Assembly (NCBI GenBank): GCA_029844215.1
Contig: CM056732.1
Location: forward strand, 20,693,501-20,757,500
DNA from: Przewalskia tangutica
Taxonomy: Eukaryota; Streptophyta; Magnoliopsida; Solanales; Solanaceae
Direction: 5' to 3'
Length of the DNA: 64,000 nucleotides
Part shown: positions 11,541-23,430 of the stretch, in pieces
Position numbering within the stretch: position 1 is the first letter of the stretch
Layout: the number at the start of each line of letters is the position of its first letter
Translations under genes and position numbers: made by a program
The notes under the pieces: generated by a model
Seen by the model: only the letters and a program-made list of their open reading frames with translations
Database searches by the model: none
Told to the model about the DNA's origin: nothing

Positions 11541-12162
11541 AGTAGGATTGCTTAATGATACTACGGGCGAGGTACCCTGTTTTGATCATGAGCTTCCTAT
11601 TTTTATGCAGTATATATATACATTTGTTACTCTCATTGTTAGTAAGACACAGTGCAAAGTAAACTGATTTTCGTCTATGACTCCAGCCTATATTTTTTAC
11701 TTATGATATTATTACAGTATTTTCCAGTTTCGCATATTTGGTACATGTTGTACTGACCTCCTTTGGGGGGCTGCGTTCATGACGCAGGTTGAGGTTCATA
11801 GCTTGCTGATCCGCACTCTTAGGATCACCATTCGGTTCTCGGAAGGCTCCATTTCTCCGGAGGCCTCGTCTTTTGGTACGGTTCCCTGAGGTTGTAGACT
11901 TTTGTACATTCAGGGGGTATGGCGGGGCCCTGTCCCGTCATAGTGTTTATACCTTCTTAGAGGCTTGTAGTCCTGTCATGAATTGGGGTGTAAGGATGTA
12001 GCTGCTCGTTTTATTATATTTAGAGTAGCCACTTTGGGTTGCTTTGTTTTATATTCTTATATGGTTCTTGTTTGTGAGTTTATTTCCATTGGTTTTCTCG
12101 ATGTTGTATCACGAGGTGCACAGGGTAAGGCACGATCCACGGATCCGAGGTCGGTCGTGACA

Positions 12163-14295
12163 AAAGTGGTATCGAGCGATTAATCCTCGGAAAAGTCTAC
12201 AGCCGTATCTAGTAAGTCTTGATTATCGGTGTGTTGTGCACCACATCTATAATCGAGAGGCTACAGGATATTTAGGATTGGTTTCCATTCTTCTCACTCG
12301 AGATCGTGCGATAGAGCGTTTGGTTAAGTCGTCCTCCCTAACGAGTTATGTTGTTTCGCATTGCGAGAAAGCGTGATGACGAGAGGACTATGTGGATTGC
12401 GTATCCAGGTTGGTTGTAATTGTTGTATAGTTGGTATAATGACGTACGACTATACGGATTTATGTATAAGGGTCATATATGTGTTGCCTGGAATGATTTT
12501 AGATTACCAGGATTTGGTAAGGACTAAATAGATACCGGGAAGGTATGAACAGTTAAGGAATTCTCATCAAGGTTTTACGTGCTAGTTTGAGATAATTAGG
12601 AGATGATGAGTTGTCGGAAAAAGTAATGGAGCCTTAAGAAGCTTAATTAAGGGGCCCAATGGGAGACTATGTTTATAAATTAAGCTACGTGGTATGCTTA
12701 AGAGGATAGTACGAATGAAATCCGTGTGGAGTAAGTAATGGTTGTTGTGATCAAGACGACACGGTCATGGTATTATGAGAAGTTAGGGTACCCGTTTATG
12801 GGGTGGGATCAGTTGATAGTAGTCCGCCACGCGAGTGGTCACGAGGGAACAAGCCCGAGTCTGGTTAATCGTTGTACATGTTCGTGGACGCATTCCACCG
12901 GAACCAGGTTGTGAGAGCCGGAAATGGCCTTATATTGTTTGACTTAGTAACTCCAAGATTGGGGGCCAACTTTATTATGGAAGTTATGTACGTAAGCTAG
13001 AATAAGTTTGGAAGTACGGAAAAGAGTACGACCGGTAAGGAAGTGAAGTGGTAGTAACCAGTGAATTATCCTTCCTTCTTTGGCATCTTTGTTTTTAATA
13101 AGTCTGTGTGACTTGTTCATTGAGGAAAGCCGACGCAGAAAGTAAGTAATACTTGAATTTGAAGGAATTTATGTTAAGTGCCCTTGGAGGTACTTGGAGT
13201 TGGTTTGGTGTGGCGGTAAAGGGCCACGACCTTCCGGATAATTTCAAGGAAATGTGCAAGGCAAGAATAAAAAAAAAAAATCTGGCCTGGCAGAAAGTGA
13301 GGCATCTTTGGTAGGTTTTGAAAATCTACACGATTTTAAGGCGGTGCGTAATGATTAGATATTTACAGGACCACGAGAGGACCCGGTGATTAGGGTTGTG
13401 ACTCCAAGGAAAGTTTACTGAAGGGATATAAGTTCTCTCCCCTACATAAAAGGATAGTCTTACGTATTATGGGGTTATGTGTACCCATGTAGTTAGACGA
13501 AGGATGGGAGACTGGTAGGTCTTCAGTATCGTCATGCCATAAGTTACAGTTTTAGATAACCGTGGAAAGTATTGTGTTGGGGGTAATTAAGAACGACGTT
13601 ACGAAACGGTCAGGGAAGTGTCGTAAGAAAAATGCAGGTAGTACGCATATTTGAAACTGTACGATTATGGATCAAATTAGAAACACTTTACTATTAATAA
13701 GCCTAAGGTAGGTTATGTCCAGAAGGATAAACGAGAATATAACTATGGTTATGTAAGTTGCACGAGATACAATTACCCCGGACTAGTGTAAAACCATTAG
13801 TAAGTAATGGGCGGTAGGAACACCTCGAGGAAAGGTAGTAGCATCTGTACTGACGAGAAAGATAGTAAGGGAATACGGAGAGGTAAGGGACCCCAGGACA
13901 ACTTGAAATAACTTATGAAGGAAAGACGAGTAGACACTCGAACGACAAGAATATTGACAAGTCATTGGATTATGTAATACCGTGAATTGAGGTTGAACAC
14001 CGGACTATAAGCTCTACGAGATGGGAGAGAATAATATGATTACTACTTGACGTGATCAAGGAAGTCTCCCCCTAAATTGTGATGGGCAGAAAGTCTTAGC
14101 CATGCGGCAAGCAAAGGAATCAGATCTAAGTATAGTAACCAAGTTTGGTTGCAACAGAGAAAGGGAAACAGGAACCATAATTGAGATAATGAATACCCGA
14201 ATATTTCGCAGGTATGAGAAAGGCTTCCGGTATTAGAAGATAGGTTGACCACGACTACAGTTCTAACCCCTCCTGAGAGACTCAAGGGTTAGGTT
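12163..14295 (+). other. gypsy-A internal segment without recognisable gag, protease or RT
   Basis: The first ~190 bp (to about 12360) match the gypsy-B leader (GATTATCGGTGTGTTGTGCA, GGATTGGTTTCCATTCTTCT). From about 12365 the similarity stops and roughly 1.9 kb follows, with no plus-strand ORF over 60 codons and no motif I recognise, until RNase H text begins near 14300. A short A-run sits at 13268-13280. It could be replaced or captured sequence, or very decayed gag-RT. Confidence 0.55.
12167..12178 (+). other. gypsy-A primer binding site
   Basis: TGGTATCGAGCG, four bases after the LTR; one base (A of CAG) short of the canonical TGGTATCAGAGC initiator-Met tRNA site. Confidence 0.78.
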
Positions 14296-14640
14296 GTTAT
14301 GGTAACACTTTGGGTGTTGGGCAAGGTTGTGTGCTGACACAACACGATAAGGTTGGAGCTTATGTTTCCCGGCGGTTAGGGAAGCAAGAAAGGAATTACG
14401 CTACTCACGATTTAGAGTCGGCGGCAGCTAATCGTGCCATGAAGATTTGGGGGCATGACGTATATATAAGACTTCATGTGGATATGTGTACAGACCACAG
14501 GAGACTCCGGTATATCTTCAGACTGAGGCAGCTGAATTTGCGACAGAGACGGTGATTAGAGTTACTCAAGGATTGTGATATTGACATCCTATACCACCCA
14601 GGGAAGGCCAAATGTAGTTGCAGATGCCCTTAGTCGCAGA
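14296..14640 (+). pseudogene. gypsy-A RNase H remnant
   Basis: GVGQGCVLTQHDKVGAYVSR at 14313-14372 matches the first RNase H block of chromoviruses; KQERNYATHDLE and VDMCTDHRRLRYIF follow in frame to 14555. After a stop the end DILYH...GRPNVVADALSRR is readable across two frames (14575-14640). The upstream polymerase domain is missing. Confidence 0.87.
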
Positions 14641-15775
14641 TCGATGGGTAGTCTGTCAGGGGTGCAGCCAGGGAAGAAGGACATGGTCCGCGAGTTACAT
14701 CAGCTGGCAAGCCTTGGGGTTCGATTGGTTGATTCTGATAGTGATGGGATTCGGGTTCGAGAGGATTTCCGAGTCTTCCATCGTCGAGAAGGTGAAGAGG
14801 CGACAGTATGAGGATCCGATTATGATATGGTATCCAGATACGGCTCTTCGGGAAGAGAAGAGTCTATTTGAGGTAGCGCCAGATGGGGTGCTAAGATTTG
14901 AGGGCCGGTCGTGTGTTCCCGATGTGACAGGACTTCGTCAGCAGATTCTGGGGGAGGCTCACAGTGCTCGTTATTCTATTCACCCGGGGTCGACTAAGAT
15001 GTATCATGACCTCAGATGCGTGTATTGGTGGGATGGCCTGAAGAGGGACGTGGCAGGTTTTGTTGCCTGATGTCCAATGGTGTCGCAGTCGAGTTGAGCA
15101 CGAAGCGGTGGTCATTACAAGCTATTGATATTCCGATGTGGAAATGGGAGGTGATAAATATGGATTTTATTACAGGATTACCTCACACTCAGAGGAAGCA
15201 TGATTCCATCTGGGTTATTGTCGACAGACTGACGAAATCAGCCCATTTTCTTCCAGTCAGAGCGACTTTTCGACCGAGGATTTTTGCTAGATTGTATATT
15301 AGAGAGATTATGAGACTGCACGGAGTCCCGGTGTCGATTATATCAGATAGAGGGGCCCAGTTCACGGCTAACTTCTGGAGGTCTTTTCAAAAGGGATTAG
15401 GGACACATGTGAGTCTCAGTACGACGTTTCATCCTCGAGCCAGCGGACGGTAGCGCGACTATCCGCAACGAGGATATGTTGTGGGCTTGTGTTATTGATT
15501 TCAGGGGTAGCTGGGAGGATCACTTACCTCTTGTGGAGTTTGCTTATAACAACAGCTACCATTCTAGTATTCAGATGGCGCCTTATGAGGCCTTATACGG
15601 GAAGAAGTGCAGGTCACCGATAGGCTGGTTCGAGGTAGGAGAAGTTCAGTTAGTCGGGCCAGACTTGGTTCAACAGGCAGTGGATAAGGTGAAGCTTATC
15701 CAGGAGCGGTTATTAGCAGCCCAGAGTCGGCAGAAGTCGTATGCAGATCAGCGGCGTCGGCACTTGGGAGTTTGA
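14640..15775 (+). pseudogene. gypsy-A integrase remnant
   Basis: Zinc-binding region: PDVTGLRQQILGEAHSARYS with HPGSTKMYHDL and YWWDGLKRDVAGFV (about 14915-15068). Catalytic core: KWEVINMDFITGLPHTQRK (15142-15198), LTKSAHFLPVRATF, then VSIISDRGAQFTANFW (15331-15378) with the second Asp. The frame is lost at about 15450, just before the expected S-E-R-T block that holds the catalytic Glu. It resumes at 15476 with FRGSWEDHLPLVEFAYNNSY and GKKCRSPIGWFEVGE. Less damaged than gypsy-B but still broken at four or more places. Confidence 0.88.
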
Positions 15776-16253
15776 GGTACATGATTGGGTTTTCCTGAAG
15801 GTGTCACCCATGAAAGGCGTGATGAGATTTGGGAAGAAGGAAAAACTTAGCCCAAGGTACATTGGGCCTTACCAGATTGTCCGGAGGGTAGGCAAGGTTG
15901 CCTATGAGTTGGATCTGCCGTCCGATCTGGAGGCAGTACATCCAGTGTTTCATGTGTCTATGTTGCGAAAATGTATTGGAGACCCATCTAGAATACATCT
16001 GATTCATGAGGTTCAGATAACAGAGGAGTTATCGTATGAGGAGAGTCCCATAGCGATACTCGATCGTCAGGTTAGGCGATTACGGACAAAGGATGTGGCT
16101 TCCGTCAAGGTCTTATGGCGGAACGAGAACAGAGAGGAGATGACGTGGGAAGCAGAGGATGACATGATGAAGAAATATCCTCACTTATTCCCTATACCTC
16201 CAGGTAACCCACGTTCTAAATTGTTGGTCTTTAAATTTAGTAATTATGCTTGA
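15741..16253 (+). pseudogene. gypsy-A integrase C-terminus with chromodomain-like tail
   Basis: A 170-codon open frame: VFLKVSPMKGVMRFGKKEKL, the GPY-type module (PRYIGPYQIVRRVGKVAYEL), HPVFHVSMLRKC, then the chromodomain-like LRTKDVASVKVLWR and EEMTWEAEDDMMKKYPHLF. In chromoviruses this tail can bind histone marks or related chromatin features and guide insertion. Overlaps the previous frame by 35 bp, showing a frameshift between them. Confidence 0.9.
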
Positions 16254-16348
16254 GTTTTGTTGTGGCCGTGTGGAGCGTCTTTATTTGAGTCTATGTCGAT
16301 ATTGTGATTTGAGTAAGCCTAGAAGGAACATTCGGGACGAATGTTTCT

Positions 16349-16361
16349 AAGGGGGGGAGAA
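16349..16361 (+). other. gypsy-A polypurine tract
   Basis: AAGGGGGGGAGAA directly before TGTTATACC; preceded by the same inverted-repeat word ACATTCGGGACGAATGT as in gypsy-B. Confidence 0.87.
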
Positions 16362-17974
16362 TGTTATACCCCGTGGTTCAGGTCGTGCGTATGGGGCCGT
16401 GCGAAAGGAGTTAGGACTCGAAATCAGAAAAACTTGATCGGGGCCTGTGTATGCGCCGAGGCTGGCATGGCGCAAGCGGGAATTCATGGCCGCGACGCCT
16501 AAAGTTCCGAGAGTTCGCAGGAGTTGCGGAGCCGCGCGTACTGCGGGCAGCGGCAAAGCGAAATCGCGGAAAAACTTAGAAAAATCTGATCTTTTCTTTT
16601 AAAAAGGGCATGGGAGGGTGACAAGTGTCCCCCCCCCCCCATCTGATTTTGCATGCATTATATTGACCAAGTCTTAAAGACTTGGTCATCTTTCATCTCT
16701 CTCTTAGACAAAGCTCCTCCTTCTCTTTTAATTATTCCAAGCTCCTCCTTCTCTCTAAAACTCCAAGAGATATTCTAGCCTTAGGAAAAATCTGAAAAGT
16801 AAAAGGCAAGAAGGAATCTTGTGGCTAGCTTGTGAAGGTTGTTGTGGTGGTGTTCTTGGAAAAGAAGCTAGCAAATTGTTGGATAAATTTGGCTAAAGCT
16901 CTAAGGTAATGATTCTTCCTTTATTATTAGTTTTTAGGGTTGCATGTTAAGAAGAAAGAACTTGTGGTAGTAAATAATGCCATTAGAGTCATTGCATGCA
17001 AGAAATGTGGTTTGGGTATGAAGGATTTGGCTAAAGAGATATTATGAGCATGTTGTAGCCTACAAACTACTTTAAAATTTGTTAAGTGTATTATTATAAC
17101 TTATGGGGCATAATTTTACACCCCCAAGATTAGGTGTGTAATCCCCTTTGTGTTGGTTTGAATGTTGGGCCTTAATGTGGCGTTTGAGTGTTGAAAATCG
17201 GCCTTTGAAAAGGTGGCAAAGTGAGTAGAAACAAAGGAAATGCTGCCCAATTTTCCTTAGGAATTGGTAACTTGAATTTGGAATTTCTACATTGAAATTA
17301 GGGGTTAATAAACGTATTATGGTCATTATAGGTTGACATATTACGTGCGGTATTTTGGACTTGGCAAGTGGATTAACCGAAGAGGTATGTAGAGCTTTCC
17401 TATCTCTTGAGCATGAGTAGTTGTACCTATGTAGTACGGTATACGTACAAGATTTGATATCTTTCACTTGTTTTAAAGTATATGATACTTGTTTCATTTT
17501 AAAAGTATAAGTCCCTTGGATTTAGGGAAAATGTATTTGACAAAGGAATAACGCTAATATAATGACTTTATGGGAAGTTGGTTATATTAGTTTTTGAAAG
17601 GTTCACAAAGAAAGGTTTACTCTAATTAAAACAAGTACGGATAAAGGATTTGAAACTATGGAAGGTGAATTGATTTTTAGGCATTGGTTGCCTAAGGTTT
17701 TAAAGGAAATGAAGTCATTTGATATAGAAGCCTATTATATTTCTAAGAGGAAATGTGACTTGTTTTGAAAGGAAATCGTAACTTGATACTATGGTGATTA
17801 GTATCTTGGAATTTTTGTATAAAAAAAAAGTTATTTCTTAAAAGGTTAGAAGTACATGGTACTTGGGTTAAATTCCCGGATTTTCTATTAAAAGACATGT
17901 TAGTGCCTTAGTTATACTAAAATGAGGGGATATATTAATAATGTTAATAAGAAGTTAGGGGATTTCTTAACTTG

Positions 17975-18150
17975 CTTATGTTATGATATGATAGGCCGGT
18001 AGTGCTTATGTTATGATATGATAAACCGGTAGTGCTTATGTTATGATATGATAGGCCGGTAGTGCTTATGTTATGATATGATAGGCCGGTAGTGCTTATG
18101 TTGCGTATGATAGGCCGGTAGTGCTTATGTCATGTATGATAGCCGGATGA
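17975..18150 (+). repeat. 30-bp tandem array in gypsy-A 3' LTR
   Basis: Five to six copies of the unit described at 11019, same order and number, including the decayed last copies. Confidence 0.9.
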
Positions 18151-18294
18151 GCTATGCTATATATATTATTACGGGTAAACCCCGGGTTATTCTTGTTATT
18201 TCCTTTGGACATCTTGTGCGATGGGTGGCCGGGTATGCTCCAATAGGATGGTTTACTACTTATGTCATGGATTTGCTACCCATGATGCGAGTGC

Positions 18295-18490
18295 GGCGTT
18301 TGTACTCATGCGGATCCGGTCTACAGGATCCATGCGGGTGAAATAGTCCCATGCGAGTACGGCGATGGTACTCATGCGGGTCCACAGGATCCATGCGGGT
18401 GAAATAGTCCCATGCGGGTGAAATAGTCTCATGACGAGGCGGATGACCTCATGCGGGTCCACAGGACCTATGCGGGTGAAATAGTCCCAG
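18295..18490 (+). repeat. CATGCGGGT-rich repeat in gypsy-A 3' LTR
   Basis: Counterpart of 11335-11540. Confidence 0.8.
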
Positions 18491-19097
18491 GAGTAGGATT
18501 GCTTAATGATACTACGGGAGAGGTACCCTGTTTTGATCACGAGCTTCCTATTTTTATGCAGTATATATACATTTGTTACTCTCATTGTTAGTAAGGCACG
18601 GTCTGAAAGTAAACCGATTTTCGCCTATGACTCGGCTATATTTTTGACTTATGATATTACTGAGATTTTCGATTTCGCATATTTGGTACATGTTATGCCG
18701 ACCTCGCCGAAGTGCGTTCATGCCGCGAGTTTAGGTTCATAGCTTGCGATCCGCTCTTAGGATCACCATTCGGTTCTCGGAAGGCTCCATTTCTCGGAGG
18801 CCTCGTCTTTTGATGCAGTTCCCTGAGGTTGTAGACTTTTGTACATTCAGGGGGTATGGCGGGGCCCTGTCCCGTCATAGTGTTTATACCTTCTTAGAGG
18901 CTTGTAGTCCTGTCATGAATTGGGGTGTAAGGATGTAATTGTTCGTTTTATTATATTTAGAGGTAGCCACTTTGGGTTAGCCTGTTTTATATTCTTATAT
19001 GGTTCTTGTTTGTGAGTTTATTTCATTGGTTTTCTCGATGTTGTATCGCAAGGTGTCCGGTAGGCACGATCCACGAATCCGAGGTCGGGTCGTGACA

Positions 19098-19869
19098 GTA
19101 ATGAATGAGGAAAACCCATCAGTGTCTAACACTGGAATATAAATAATATTCCTCGTCAATGAGGGAATAAATAACAATGATTTAGTTCTAAACAAAATCC
19201 TGAAGGTAAATCTAGTCTATAAGATTCCACACGTTCAACATCTACTCGTGCTCCATTTCCAACGCGTAGGTCTATCTCTCATGGTCTGACCTTTCTGTTG
19301 TTAGTCATAACCTTCACATTATTACAAATGTGAGATCCACATGCAGTATCCAATACCCAGCAGTGAGAGTTACTTATAGACATATTTATTTCAATGACAA
19401 ACATACCTCGTCCAACATGTACAGAAGCACCTAGTGTCTTGTCTTCTTTTGGATTTGTGCAATGTCCCTCACAAGCTTTTAACATGTTGTGAAGTTCTGG
19501 AAGATTCACATTGGTTCCATTCATGTTGAAGTTCACAATGAAATTCCCAAATGAACCAGGAAGCGAATTCAGGATCAGGTTGACATAGACATTTATAGGA
19601 AGTTTCGTTCCAATCGAAGACAACCTCTCTATTAACTCAATCATCTTCAGAACATGCGCTGGCACTGGACCACTTCGTTTAGCTTACACTTGAAAAGGTC
19701 CATCAAAAGTTCATACTCCATTGTCTGAGATTGTGAGTCATAGAGACTCTTCAAGTATTCTAGCATCTCGTTAGGGCCTACGTTTTCATGTCTCATCTGT
19801 AACTCTACAGTCATGGAGGACAACATTATACACTGTGCCAGGGTAGCATCATCTAGATATTTCTGATAG
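19098..19869 (-). pseudogene. copia-1 gag and start of protease (minus strand)
   Basis: Ty1/copia polyprotein, read right to left. 19869-19690 reads VYQKYLDDATLAQCIMLSSM and YLKSLYDSQSQ; 19665-19279 continues with AHVLKMIELIERLSSIGTKL and ILNSLPGSFGNFIVNFNMN, then the protease lead-in CWVLDTACGSHICN (D-T-A-C-G-S-H) near 19320-19365. Beyond a stop near 19280, NGARVDVERV-like text and LTRNIIYIPVLD run to the gypsy-A junction at 19097. The rest of pol must lie left of gypsy-A, outside this window. Confidence 0.87.
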
Positions 19870-19874
19870 ACTGT
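19870..19874. repeat. target site duplication (left) of the solo LTR
   Basis: ACTGT before TGTTACACCCC; the same ACTGT follows GTCGTGACA at 24208-24212. Removing the insert rejoins copia-1 gag in frame (D-K-T-V-Y-Q-K). Confidence 0.93.
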
Positions 19875-20950
19875 TGTTACACCCCGTATTTACAGGATAT
19901 GTTTTAAGAACGTAAGTAAGAACTCACAAGTGTTAAGATTTGAGACTTGTAAAAATTTATCGGAAATATGAAATTGTCGGAAATCGTATTATTTTGACGA
20001 ATGGGAGGGCGATACGTGTCACCCCCCTTAAATGATGCCTTGGACGAAATCTAGCAAGGGCTAAAGGGTCATTGGACCTTTGTTACAAGACAAGTCTTGC
20101 AAGTGTGAGCTTGAGAAAATTGACCAAAGTCAAAGGTCCCACAAGCCTTGATATTTAATAAGAGATCATCCTAGCCACCCAATTGTACACATCTTGACCC
20201 TCCATGTCCCTTTATAATACTACTAGTAGTGAGACAAGTTCCATACTTAGCCATATTTGCACAAAAATTGAAGAACATAGAAGGGAAGCTCTCGGGTTCC
20301 TCTTGGAAGAAAAGGAAAAATCTTTGATCCTTGTTCTTTTAGCTCCCCACTTTAAACCAAGGTTCTTGAGGGTAGTGTAAGCATATCTCAATAGAAAAAT
20401 CTTGGAAAAAGGTAGTTTACGGGTTAGTCGCAAAGCGAAAACCTAGTTGTCTTTCTAGGTTTTTCTTAGAAGTTGAACGAAAATTGTTGGTGTTGTTCTA
20501 AGGGTCTCAAGGAGCGGATTGAAGTGTCTTGAAGAGGCTCTAGGTTGCTAAGGAGCAACTTTGGTTTTGAAGATTGGATTAAGAATCGTTGAGGTATAAT
20601 CTTGTTCTTTGAAAATGTTACAAGATTATTTATATTGTTGTTAGCTTTACTTGTTGCTAGCATGAAGAATATGTGTTGAAGTTTATAAGGATTATGGATT
20701 GATTGTAGCCTTGGAAATCCGAAATGTAATGTAAGCCATGTTAAGTTGGATTGCAATTTAGTCGTTATTAGAATCGTCGCATGTTGTTGACTTGAAGATT
20801 ATAGTAGTTATAGTCGATTGCGACTTGATATCATGTATTGCTAACAACTTGGATTGAAATGGAATTTGGATAAGAATTGGTATTGTTGAAAACAATGTGG
20901 CGAATTGGACATGTAGTTTGTATTAGTTGATATCTTTTGTGGGTGAATTT

Positions 20951-20971
20951 TACACGCCTAGTAGGCGTGTA
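20951..20971. repeat. palindrome in solo LTR
   Basis: CACGCCTAGTAGGCGTG, two 8-base arms around one base, at the position of the weaker CACCCCC...GGTGTG dyad of the gypsy-A LTR. Confidence 0.75.
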
Positions 20972-22205
20972 ATCCCTATTGATAATTGCATTGTTTGGGC
21001 CTTAAATGTGGCGTGTTTGGTTATTGTATTCGCCTTGAAAAAGGTGGCAAAGTAAGTAAAAACAAAGGAGGTCTTTGTCCGATTTTTAGAATTTAGTGAC
21101 TTAGCACCTAGAATATTCTACGTTTGAAGTAAGAGGTTAATGGACGTATTGTGACCATTATAGGTTGAAGTACTAAGTATAGCGTATCCTACTTGAAGGA
21201 TGGATTAACTATCAAGATTGAAGTACTTTGGAGCATTTTGCTACTTGTCGACAATCGTCGCGAGGTATGTGAACCTCTTCCTTCCTTTGGCATGATTCTA
21301 TGTATGGAATATACCTGTGGTATCATTTCATGTTTCCTGTTACTCTTAGAAGTTAAGAGGTAGTTGTGTGACCTACTCTATGTAGAACTTTTCCTATCTT
21401 TGAGCATGACTAGTTGCACGTATGTAGTACGGTAGACGTATAACACCTTGATATCCTTTACTAGTTTTGTAAATAGCCAAGTTGGGTGAGTTAGGAGATT
21501 AACTCACTTCTTTGAAAGTATAAAGGATGTCTTAAGTTTTATTAATGTTAAGGGACTTGAAGAGTTTTAAAGTATGTGATACTTGTTCCGTTTTAAACAT
21601 ATAAGTCCTCTTGGATAGGAAATTGTTTTTGGCTAAGGTATAAAGTGAATATAACGGCTTTATGGGAAGTTAGTTATATTTGCTTTATGGAAAGATAAAT
21701 GACTTGATTTTAGTAAAAGGCAACTTGTTTTTAAGGCATCAATTGCCTGGGTTTTATAATAAAAGAGTCACTTGTTTTCTAAAGGTTAAGAGACTAATTG
21801 TATTTTTGCAAGTTATGAGAATTGATTTGAAAGTATATAATACTTGGTTTCAAAAAGTAGAAGTCTCTTGGTTATAAAAGGAACGTGTTGGTTTAAACCA
21901 TAAAGGGTTATAACGGCTTTATGGGAAGTTGGTTATAACGGCTTTATGGAAGGATAAGAGAATGGTTTTCTCCAATGAAGTAATCAAAGAAATAACTTGT
22001 ATTAAGGAAGGGCAAATTGTTTTAAAAGTACCAATTGCTTAAGGTTTTTAATAAAGAAGTCACTTGATTTAGAAGCCGGTAATTGTATTTCTAATAAGGT
22101 ATTGTGACTTGACTTGAAAGGTGGATATGACTTGAATACTACGGTTGTTAGTATCGGGGATGTTTTATTTGGAAAGGAGTCTTTTGAAAAGAATGTACGT
22201 ACGTA

Positions 22206-22990
22206 GTACTTTGGCTTGTTAAATGAGAATTATTCTATTTGTGCCCTGATAAGTACTTTGGCTTGTTAAATGAGAATTATTCTATTTGTGCCCTGATAAG
22301 TACTTTGGCTTGTTAAATGAGAATTATTCTATTTGTGCCCTGATAAGTACTTTGGCTTGTTAAATGAGAATTATTCTATTTGTGCCCTGATAAGTACTTG
22401 GGCTTGTTAAATGAGAATTATTCTATTTGTGCCCTGATAAGTACTTTGGCTTGTTAAATGAGAATTATTCTATTTGTGCCCTGATAAGTACTTTGGCTTG
22501 TTAAATGAGAATTATTCTATTTGTGCCCTGATAAGTACTTGGGCTTGTTAAATGAGAATTATTCTATTTGTGACCTGATAAGTACTTTTGCTTTTTAAAT
22601 GAGAATTATTCTATTTGTTACCCGATAATTAAAATGGCTTGTTAAATGACAATTATTATATTTGTGCCACGATAAGTACTTTGGCTTTTTAAATGAGAAT
22701 TATTCTATTTGTGCCCGATAAGTACTTTGGCTTGTTAAATGAGAATTATTCTATTTGTGCCTCGATAAGTACTTTGGCTTGTTAAATGAGAATTATTCTA
22801 TTTGTGCCTCGATAAGTACTTTGGCTTGTTAAATGAGATTTATTCTATTTGTGACCCGATTAGTACTTTGGCTTGTTAAATGAGAATTTTTTTACTTGTT
22901 CCCTTATAAGTACTTTGGCTTGTTAAATGTTAATTATTCTATGTGTGCCTTGATAAGTACTTTGGCTTGGTTAATTGAGAATTAGCCTAT
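22206..22990 (+). repeat. 47-bp tandem array, about 17 copies
   Basis: Unit TAAGTACTTTGGCTTGTTAA followed by ATGAGAATTATTCTATTTGT and GCCCTGA. The first eight copies are almost identical; copies 9-17 carry many substitutions and small indels. No coding. Confidence 0.95.
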
Positions 22991-23205
22991 ATGTGCTGGT
23001 GATAGCCTTTGAGTGCAAGTATTATGTTTTATTACGTTCATGACTCTCGGTTGGAGGTCATGCCTTGTTGTAAGTTACTTGGACGTCTGCGGTGATGTGG
23101 GATTCCACGGGTATGCTTCCGTTATTTGGAGTACTTGGGTTAAATTCCCGGATTTTTATAAAGGACATGGTAGTGCTTATGTATTGTTAGATGGTCGGTC
23201 AAGAT

Positions 23206-23430
23206 AGGGTAAGAGTATAAATGAGGGGTAAACCCCCAAGACGTTATACCACCTTCTCCAGGCTAAGAGTATCAGTGAGGGGTAAACCCCCAAGACGCTA
23301 TACCACCTGCTTTACCACCTTCTCCAGGGTAAGAGTATCAGTGAGGGGTAAACCCCCAAGACGCTATACCACCTGCTCCAGGGTAAGAATATAAATGAGG
23401 GGTAACCCCCAAGACGTTGTACCACCTGCT
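23206..23430 (+). repeat. 54-bp tandem array, about 4 copies
   Basis: Unit begins AGGGTAAGAGTATCAGTGAG and holds the dyad GGGGTAAACCCCC and a CTATACCACCTGCT word. The second copy has a 12-bp internal repeat of the CCACCT end. Confidence 0.9.

Larger units (their letters stand above)
10397..12162 (+). mobile_element. gypsy-A 5' LTR, distal part
   Basis: Continuation of the LTR interrupted at 804; parallels 17353-19097 closely (in the first 640 bp I count about four differences by eye). Begins with the second ATTTT duplication (10397-10401). Ends at GTCGTGACA (12162), followed by the primer site. Carries two tandem arrays listed separately. Confidence 0.9.
16362..19097 (+). repeat. gypsy-A 3' LTR
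   Basis: TGTTATACCCCG to GTCGTGACA, 2736 bp, uninterrupted. Contains the 30-bp array (17975-18150) and the CATGCGGGT repeats (18295-18490). Flanked on the right by copia-1 gag sequence starting GTAAT (19098), which should be the target duplication; its partner lies outside the window. Confidence 0.93.

Noticed and set aside
22206..22990. Regular 47-bp repeats looking like a CRISPR array
   Set aside because: No unique spacers: the units abut directly and differ only by point changes. It is a tandem array inside a plant LTR.
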